DNA of 64,000 nt from Gp7-AA6 sp036001245 (GTDB lineage Bacteria; Acidobacteriota; Thermoanaerobaculia; UBA5066; Gp7-AA6). Shown here piece by piece: positions 59,025 through 64,000 of this stretch (position 1 is its first letter; every line of letters starts with the position of its first letter). The stretch is taken from contig DASYUL010000132.1 in NCBI GenBank assembly GCA_036001245.1, positions 59,709-123,708 on the forward strand, written 5' to 3'. Position numbers and translations under genes: made by a program. Below the pieces are notes generated by a model. The model was not told the DNA's origin. It was given only the letters and a program-made list of their open reading frames with translations, and did no database searches.

Positions 59025-61640
59025 CTATTCCTCCGCCAGCGCCGCGGCGGGGTCGGCCGCGGCCGCGATCCAGCCGGGCACGACCCCGGCGGCGAGCGAA
59101 GCCGCGAGCACGATTGCCGCCGCCCCCGCGAGGCGACCGGCCGGAATCGTCGGCACGACGCTCCAGCCGAACGACTGCGGGTTGATCACCCCGATCAGGA
59201 GCGCCGTGAATGCCGCGCCCGCGGCGAATGCGGCCGCCGTCGCGACGAGGCCCGCGAGCAGCGCTTCGATGAGGACGGTCCGACGAATCTGCGCGCGCGA
59301 GGCGCCGACCGCGCGGAGCAAACCGAACGACCGCCGGCGTTCCACGGCCGAGGCGATGAGCGCGTTGGCGATGCCGGCGACAGCGACCGCCACGGCGATC
59401 CCTTCGAGCACGTTCGCCACGGCGAACGTCCGATCGAAGATCCGGAGAATCTGGTCGGAGAGCTCTCGGGTCGTGATCACGTCGAGAGCAAAGCGTTCGC
59501 CCGCGCGGGCGAGAATCTCGCGCCGCAGCGCTTCAGGAGACGTTCCCGGACGAGCCACGACGCCCGCGCTCGTCACCCGGAAGTCATCGAAGAGCTCCAG
59601 GTAGAGGGAGCGATCGAAGAGGACCGTCCCGCGGTCGTTCGAGAAGTCCCGGTAAACGCCGGCGACTCGAAAGACGCGACGCCCCTTCGGCGTCCGGAGC
59701 GGGATCGCGTCGCCGCGTCCGACACCGTACGCCCGAGCGTAGGGCTCAGAGACGAGGACTTCTCCGCTCCGGCGGGCGGCCTCCGCGACGGCTCTCGGAT
59801 CCCGGCGGTCGAGAAGAGCGAATCCGGGATCTGACCCCTTCGGGATCAGACCCCTGCGTTTTCCCGAAAAACCTCCTCCCGCGCGGGAGAGAACGTGAAA
59901 GTCGCTCGAGGCGATCGTGATGGCGCGGCCCGCGGCGTCGAATCCCTCCCGCGTGCGGAACGGGTCGACGCCGGCGATTCCGGGCACGGACTCGAGGACC
60001 GCGACGATTTCGGGCGGCAGATCGCCGACGATCGCGCTTGCCCCCGAGCCGGCGCGGACCCACAGGTCGGCGGACAAGGTCGTCCCGACCCACGTCCGCA
60101 CGGTCGCGCGCATCGAGGCGACGGTCGCGATCATCGCGAAAGTCATCCCGAGCGCCATCGCAAGAGCGGTGACCGCGATACCGTTCCGGGCGGGGGAGCC
60201 TCCGAAGAGGCGCGACGCCAGGCGTCCCGGGGCTCCGAAGATCCGCTCGAGAGGAGGGCGCCCCAGGGCCGCGCCCGCGGCAACGAGAGCCGGCGAGAGG
60301 AGCGCGAGCGCTGCGACCACCAGCGCGACGGCGGCGAATCCCGGATAGGGAAACCCGTTGATCGGCCCGGCGCGCGACAGCGCCGCCGCGAGAGCGATCG
60401 CGATTCCCGCCGCGGCGATGCGACGCGGGAGCCGGAGGCGCCGGGCGGCGTCGGCCGATCCCGGACGCATGGCTGGAGAGGGGGGAACGCGCGTCGCTTC
60501 CGCCGCCGGCAGCGCCGCTGCCAGGAGCGTGGCGACCATCCCGACCGCGGCCGCAGCGAGGGCGGCCGGTCCGAAATCCGCGGCGGAGATCTTCCCCGTC
60601 CGGGAGTACACGCTCGAAACCGTGCCGGCGACGGCCGAGAGCGCGGAGCGCGCCAGCCCGAGGCCGCCGATCTCGCCCACGAGAGTGCCGACCGCGCCGA
60701 CCGCCAACCCTTCGACGAGGAACGCGGCGAACACCGCCGCGCGGGACGTCCCGAGCGCGCGGAGCGTCGCGATCTCCGGCCGCCGGCGCAGCACGGACAC
60801 CGACACGGCGTTCGCCACGAGGAACATCCCGACGGCGAGCGTCAGTGATCCCAGCGCGTTCAGGTTGAACCGGAACGCCCTCGCCATCCGCCCGGCGGCT
60901 TCCGCGGCGCGGCCCGGAGGCTCGAGCCAGAGTCCGGCCGAAAGGCGGCGCGAGAGCTCCCGGCGAATCACGTCGCGCGAAACGCCGGGGTCGAGAACGA
61001 CGTCGACGCGGTCGACCGTCCCGCTCCGGCCCAGCAGCCGCGCGGCCGTGAAGACGTCCGTCACGAGCACGTCGCCGCCGGAGGCACGCGCGAGTCCGGA
61101 GAGCTCCAGGAGTCCTGCGATCGTCACTTCCGCGCGCACGCCCCCGACGACGAGCGGCAGGCGGGAGCCGATCGCGAGACCGTGCCGCTTCGCGAAGGGA
61201 ACGGGAGCGAGGGCCGAGCCGGGGGACGACAACGCGAGCCGGCCGGCGGCCGTCGAGGGAGCGACGAGCCGCATCTCGCGGATGCTCGCTTCTCCGCCGT
61301 AGTCGGTCCCCAGGATCGCGACCACCTCTCCCGAGCCATCGGCGAGGACTGCGTTTCCGGAGACGAGCGGGGCAAACGATCCCACGCGCCAGAGGAACCG
61401 CAGCCGCTCGAGCTCTTCGAGCGGGACGCCGGCGGCTCCGACGACGACGAGGTCGCTCCTGCCGGCGATCGACCGCGCGGACTCGCGAAAGGACTCGGTG
61501 ACGCTCCGGTTGGCGTGGTGGATGGCCGCGACCGCGGCGACCCCGATCGCGACACCGAGCACCGGCACGAGCGCCCGGATCGGACGGCGCCGAGCGGGGC
61601 CGGTGACGAGGGCGCGGAAGACGAGGCGGAAAGCGGTCAT
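59025..61640 (-). CDS. FtsX/MacB-like ABC permease carrying a repeat insertion
   Basis: An 871-residue permease with two FtsX domains (~10 TM in all): an N-terminal TM and periplasmic region, a central cluster (~255-430) and a C-terminal cluster (~720-870). With the ATPase at 61637 and the AttH-like protein it forms an Att/Lol-type exporter moving lipids or lipoproteins out of the inner membrane. Residues ~596-605 (RGLIPKGSDPG) derive from a hairpin repeat (59826-59854). Its ATG overlaps the ATPase stop by four bases. Confidence 0.88.
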   Translation of the reverse strand: MTAFRLVFRALVTGPARRRPIRALVPVLGVAIGVAAVAAIHHANRSVTESFRESARSIAGRSDLVVVGAAGVPLEELERLRFLWRVGSFAPLVSGNAVLADGSGEVVAILGTDYGGEASIREMRLVAPSTAAGRLALSSPGSALAPVPFAKRHGLAIGSRLPLVVGGVRAEVTIAGLLELSGLARASGGDVLVTDVFTAARLLGRSGTVDRVDVVLDPGVSRDVIRRELSRRLSAGLWLEPPGRAAEAAGRMARAFRFNLNALGSLTLAVGMFLVANAVSVSVLRRRPEIATLRALGTSRAAVFAAFLVEGLAVGAVGTLVGEIGGLGLARSALSAVAGTVSSVYSRTGKISAADFGPAALAAAAVGMVATLLAAALPAAEATRVPPSPAMRPGSADAARRLRLPRRIAAAGIAIALAAALSRAGPINGFPYPGFAAVALVVAALALLSPALVAAGAALGRPPLERIFGAPGRLASRLFGGSPARNGIAVTALAMALGMTFAMIATVASMRATVRTWVGTTLSADLWVRAGSGASAIVGDLPPEIVAVLESVPGIAGVDPFRTREGFDAAGRAITIASSDFHVLSRAGGGFSGKRRGLIPKGSDPGFALLDRRDPRAVAEAARRSGEVLVSEPYARAYGVGRGDAIPLRTPKGRRVFRVAGVYRDFSNDRGTVLFDRSLYLELFDDFRVTSAGVVARPGTSPEALRREILARAGERFALDVITTRELSDQILRIFDRTFAVANVLEGIAVAVAVAGIANALIASAVERRRSFGLLRAVGASRAQIRRTVLIEALLAGLVATAAAFAAGAAFTALLIGVINPQSFGWSVVPTIPAGRLAGAAAIVLAASLAAGVVPGWIAAAADPAAALAEE
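59826..59854. repeat. GGGGTC-type hairpin repeat inside the ftsX-like gene
   Basis: GGGATCTGACCCC (59826-59838), TTC, GGGATCAGACCCC (59842-59854). Both arms are almost identical to those at 50398. Confidence 0.75.
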
Positions 61641-62338
61641 CGGCTCTTCAGCCTCCCATCCCGCAGCTCGACGATCCGGTCCGCCCGGCGTGCGGCGGCG
61701 TCGGAGTGAGTGGCGAGGATCACCGTCACGCCGCGCTCGCGGCGGACCTCGTCGATCAGCGCCAGGACCTCTTCGCCGTGCCGCGAGTCGAGGTTTCCGG
61801 TCGGCTCGTCCGCGAGGAGAAGTCGCGCGCCGGTGACGAGCGCCCGCGCGATGGCGGCCCGCTGCATCTCCCCGCCCGAGAGCTCGTACGGGTGCGCGTC
61901 GCGCCGCCGCGCCAGATCGACGCGATCGAGAAGCTCGCCCGCGCGCTCGGCGGCGTCGCGCTTTCCGTCGAGGAGCCTCGGCAGCTCGACGTTTTCCCGG
62001 ACGGTCAGGTGGGCGAGGAGGTTGAAGAACTGAAACACCACGCCGACGTCGCGGCGGCGGTAGAGCGTGAGGCGCGACTCCGGCAGGCTCGCGAGATCGA
62101 GATCACCGACAGTGATCGACCCCGAGCTCGCGCGATCGATCCCTGCGATCAGGTGGAGGAGCGTGGACTTGCCGCCGCCCGAAGGACCGACGACCGCGAG
62201 GAATTCTCCGGGAGCGACGGTGAGTGCTACGGAGTCAAGCGCGACGACCGGCTGCGCACCGGGGTACACCTTCGAGACCCGCTCGCAGACCACGGCGGGC
62301 GGCGGGGACGGCGCCGCTCGCGCCTCCGGAGACGACAC
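61637..62338 (-). CDS. ABC transporter ATP-binding protein, LolD/MacB class
   Basis: A 233-residue ATPase. Walker A GPSGGGKST, Q-loop FQFFNLL, signature LSGGEMQRAA, Walker B LLLADEPTGNLD and H-loop ATHSD are all intact; the EPTGNLD block is typical for the LolD/MacB/FtsE group. It powers the adjacent permease in an AttEFGH-like cassette. GTG start at 62338. The upstream intergenic region to the divergent polysaccharide exporter holds two inverted heptamer arrays. Confidence 0.95.
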   Translation of the reverse strand: MSSPEARAAPSPPPAVVCERVSKVYPGAQPVVALDSVALTVAPGEFLAVVGPSGGGKSTLLHLIAGIDRASSGSITVGDLDLASLPESRLTLYRRRDVGVVFQFFNLLAHLTVRENVELPRLLDGKRDAAERAGELLDRVDLARRRDAHPYELSGGEMQRAAIARALVTGARLLLADEPTGNLDSRHGEEVLALIDEVRRERGVTVILATHSDAAARRADRIVELRDGRLKSR

Positions 62339-62372
62339 GCATGGGAGGATATCGGATACTGTTGACGGAGGC

Positions 62373-62400
62373 GGAAAACGGAAAACGGAAAAGGGAAAAC
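62373..62400. repeat. heptamer array, unit GGAAAAC (left of an inverted pair)
   Basis: GGAAAAC, GGAAAAC, GGAAAAG, GGAAAAC. Inverted relative to the array at 62445 and separated from it by 44 bp. Confidence 0.82.
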
Positions 62401-62444
62401 GAGACCTTGAGCCGAGCCCGGCCTTCCCCGCGGGATCTGCTCCA

Positions 62445-62473
62445 CGTTTCCCGTTTCCCGTTTCCCCTTTCCC
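62445..62473. repeat. heptamer array, unit CGTTTCC (right of an inverted pair)
   Basis: CGTTTCC three times, then CCTTTCC. Its complement (GGAAACG) resembles the left array, so the two could form a large stem-loop or cruciform just before the TTG start at 62478. Confidence 0.82.
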
Positions 62474-62477
62474 GGAC

Positions 62478-63275
62478 TTGATCGCGCCATTCCGCCGGAT
62501 GTGGCGGCAGCGAGCGCTCGTCGCCGCTCTCGCGCGGCGCGAGCTCGTGGCGCGCTACCGCGGCGGAGTTCTCGGGTTTTTCTGGTCGATCGCGAACCCG
62601 CTCCTGCTTCTCCTCGTGTACGCGACGGTCTTCCGTCTCGTGTTCACGCCGCGAACAGACATCCGGGGGCCGTATGCACTGTTTCTTTTCGCGGGCGTTC
62701 TCGCTTGGGGCTTCGTGTCCTCGGCGCTCCTCGACTCCGCGGAAACGTTTCGCGCGAACGGTCCGCTGTTGCGCAAGACGACGGCCGCGCCGGAGGTTTT
62801 TCCCGCGGTCGCGGTGCTCGCCCGCTTCGCGCACCTGGCCCTCGCGCTGCCCGTTCTCGCCGCGGCGATCGGCGTGGCCGCCGCGCGCGGCGCGGTCCGC
62901 CCCACGGCGGCGGCGATTCAGTTTCCGGTCGCACTGGTCCTCTTCGCGGCAACCGTTCTGGGCATGGCGCTCGTCGTCTCGGCGCTTTCGGTTCACTTCG
63001 GCGACGTTCGCGACCTGCTCGGGAACCTCCTGACGCTCGCGTTCTTCCTGACGCCGGTCCTCTACCCGGTCGCCGCCGCGCCCGAGCGCCTGCGGCGGTT
63101 TCTCTGGCTGAACCCGTTCACGTCGTTCTTCGTCGCCATCCACGAGAGCGTCTTCTTCTTCCGGCCGGTTCGCGCGCAGGTCTGGCTCGGCATGCTCGTT
63201 GCGACCGCGCTTTCGCTCGTCGTGGGCGGCGCGGTATTCGAGCGGCTGCGCGACTCGATCGCGGAGGAGGCATGA
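62478..63275 (+). CDS. ABC-2 type polysaccharide export permease (Wzm-like)
   Basis: A 265-residue permease of the ABC-2/Wzm group: FRRMWRQRALVAALARRELVARY leads into GVLGFFWSIANPLLLLLVY (six TM helices in total) and FLTPVLYPVAAAPERLRRFLWLNPF, characteristic of O-antigen/teichoic-acid exporters. It moves undecaprenyl-linked polysaccharide across the inner membrane with the ATPase that follows. I use the TTG at 62478; an ATG at 62499 is possible. ATGA overlap with the next gene. Confidence 0.9.
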   Translation: MIAPFRRMWRQRALVAALARRELVARYRGGVLGFFWSIANPLLLLLVYATVFRLVFTPRTDIRGPYALFLFAGVLAWGFVSSALLDSAETFRANGPLLRKTTAAPEVFPAVAVLARFAHLALALPVLAAAIGVAAARGAVRPTAAAIQFPVALVLFAATVLGMALVVSALSVHFGDVRDLLGNLLTLAFFLTPVLYPVAAAPERLRRFLWLNPFTSFFVAIHESVFFFRPVRAQVWLGMLVATALSLVVGGAVFERLRDSIAEEA

Positions 63276-64000
63276 TGAGAGAACCCCGCGCCGCCGCGAT
63301 CGAGGCGCGCGACGTCACCAAGCTCTACCGGCGCTGGGGCAGAAAACGCTCGGTCGGGAGCTTCAAGTCGGCGCTGCTCTCGGGGCGGCCCGGACGCGCG
63401 CTCGCGCCGGACCAGGCCGTGCCCGCGCTCACCGACGTCTCCTTCGGCGTCGCCGCCGGGGAAACCGTGGGAGTCGTCGGCGCGAACGGATCGGGCAAGT
63501 CGACGCTGCTGAAGCTCCTCGCCGGGGTCCTGCGGCCCACGGCCGGCACGATCGCCGTCAACGGCAGGCTGGCCGCGCTGCTCGAGCTCGGCGCCGGCTT
63601 TCATCCCGAGATCTCCGGGCGCGAAAACGTCCTCATCAACGGGTTGCTGCTCGGCCTGACGAAGCGGGAGATCGCGAGCCGGTTCGGAGAGATCGTGCGG
63701 TTCGCCGAGCTCGAAGAGTTCATCGACGCCCCGGTGAAGACGTACTCGTCCGGGATGGCGGTCCGCCTCGGGTTCTCGGTCGCCGCGCACTGCGATCCCG
63801 ACGTCCTGCTCGTCGACGAGGTCCTCGCGGTGGGCGACGAGGCGTTTGCGCACCGCTCGCTCGAGAAGTTCTCGGAGTTCGAGCGCGCGGGCAAGACCCT
63901 CCTCTTCGTCTCACACGACCTCGGGCTCGTCGTCGAGCGCTGCCGCCGCGCGATCTGGCTCGATCGCGGGCGGCTCGCGGCGGATGGTCCGGCGGCCGAG
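63272..64000 (+). CDS. ABC polysaccharide export ATPase (Wzt-like), runs off the window
   Basis: The first 243 codons are in the window and remain open. Walker A is GANGSGKST, the signature the variant YSSGMAVRLGFSVA typical of Wzt/TagH proteins, Walker B VLLVDEVLAVGDEAF and the H-loop FVSHDL. An N-terminal ~30-residue insertion (YRRWGRKRSVGSFKSAL) matches the group. It works with the upstream Wzm-like permease. A C-terminal polysaccharide-binding domain would lie beyond 64000. Start overlaps the permease stop (ATGATGA). Confidence 0.92.
   Translation, partial: MMREPRAAAIEARDVTKLYRRWGRKRSVGSFKSALLSGRPGRALAPDQAVPALTDVSFGVAAGETVGVVGANGSGKSTLLKLLAGVLRPTAGTIAVNGRLAALLELGAGFHPEISGRENVLINGLLLGLTKREIASRFGEIVRFAELEEFIDAPVKTYSSGMAVRLGFSVAAHCDPDVLLVDEVLAVGDEAFAHRSLEKFSEFERAGKTLLFVSHDLGLVVERCRRAIWLDRGRLAADGPAAE

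Noticed and set aside
32550..62473. CRISPR-like arrays
   Set aside because: The repeats have a 7-bp period with no spacers and no cas genes nearby.
1..64000. tRNA or rRNA genes
   Set aside because: No cloverleaf with a GTTC-type T-arm and CCA-like end, and no rRNA-like conserved stretch, was seen on either strand by reading. A covariance-model scan would settle it.

Overview
The window is a high-GC (roughly two-thirds GC) bacterial chromosome segment with dense, mostly operonic genes and no rRNA, tRNA or CRISPR array that I could see. Secreted M36 proteases with Ig-like, CARDB and DUF11 tails, AlkP-superfamily/TPR proteins, an M16 pair, a fused OdhA/Kgd-type 2-oxoglutarate dehydrogenase and an LolD-FtsX-AttH cassette together suggest an Acidobacteriota-like heterotroph. 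That assignment is inference; no marker gene in the window proves it.

Left part (1-22 kb) is accessory and secretory. A small cysteine-containing exported protein is followed by a decayed patch: two copies of a LuxR C-terminal fragment flank a PKD-DUF11 fragment whose stop codon has been lost. Then come two AlkP-superfamily/TPR proteins, a GT-C-like membrane protein and three M36 (fungalysin-type) metallopeptidases. Two of the M36 transcription units, two solitary receiver-like proteins with missing key residues, and two apparently non-coding stretches ending in strong terminators are all preceded by the same 20-bp dyad, AATGAGG-N6-CCTCATT. There are seven copies in the window. The right arm usually runs into a -35-like TTGCC(C/G), with a -10-like hexamer about 20 bp further on. 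This looks like an undescribed operator/promoter family that ties exported proteases to small regulators and candidate small RNAs, and it is the main finding.

Middle part (22-45 kb) is mostly conserved housekeeping: DinB-fold proteins, MscL with a zinc ribbon, a PLP decarboxylase, Cu/Zn superoxide dismutase, an M16 protease pair, an OmpR-type two-component system, a thiolase, a C26 amidase, an MBL-fold hydrolase, a dienoyl-CoA hydratase-like enzyme, a class IV aminotransferase, QueF, DedA, TerB-like and M28 proteins, and the fused 2-oxoglutarate dehydrogenase. An internally deleted IS110/IS1111-type element sits immediately upstream of queF.

Right part (44.7-64 kb) holds SDR, aldehyde dehydrogenase and enoyl-CoA hydratase genes, moaD-moaE, a TetR regulator with an operator-like palindrome at its start, ispH, a CADD-type probable p-aminobenzoate synthase that retains every residue I recall as functional in CADD, a YfhO-like membrane protein, an APC transporter, an AttH/FtsX/ABC lipoprotein-export-like cassette and the start of a Wzm/Wzt-type polysaccharide exporter that runs off the window.

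Two dispersed repeat families run through the right two-thirds. One is a hairpin repeat built on GGGGTC(A/T)GACCCC, found between genes and also inside the thiolase, ftsX and tetR coding sequences. The other is short arrays of heptamers whose unit differs at every locus, one of them inside the 2-oxoglutarate dehydrogenase gene.
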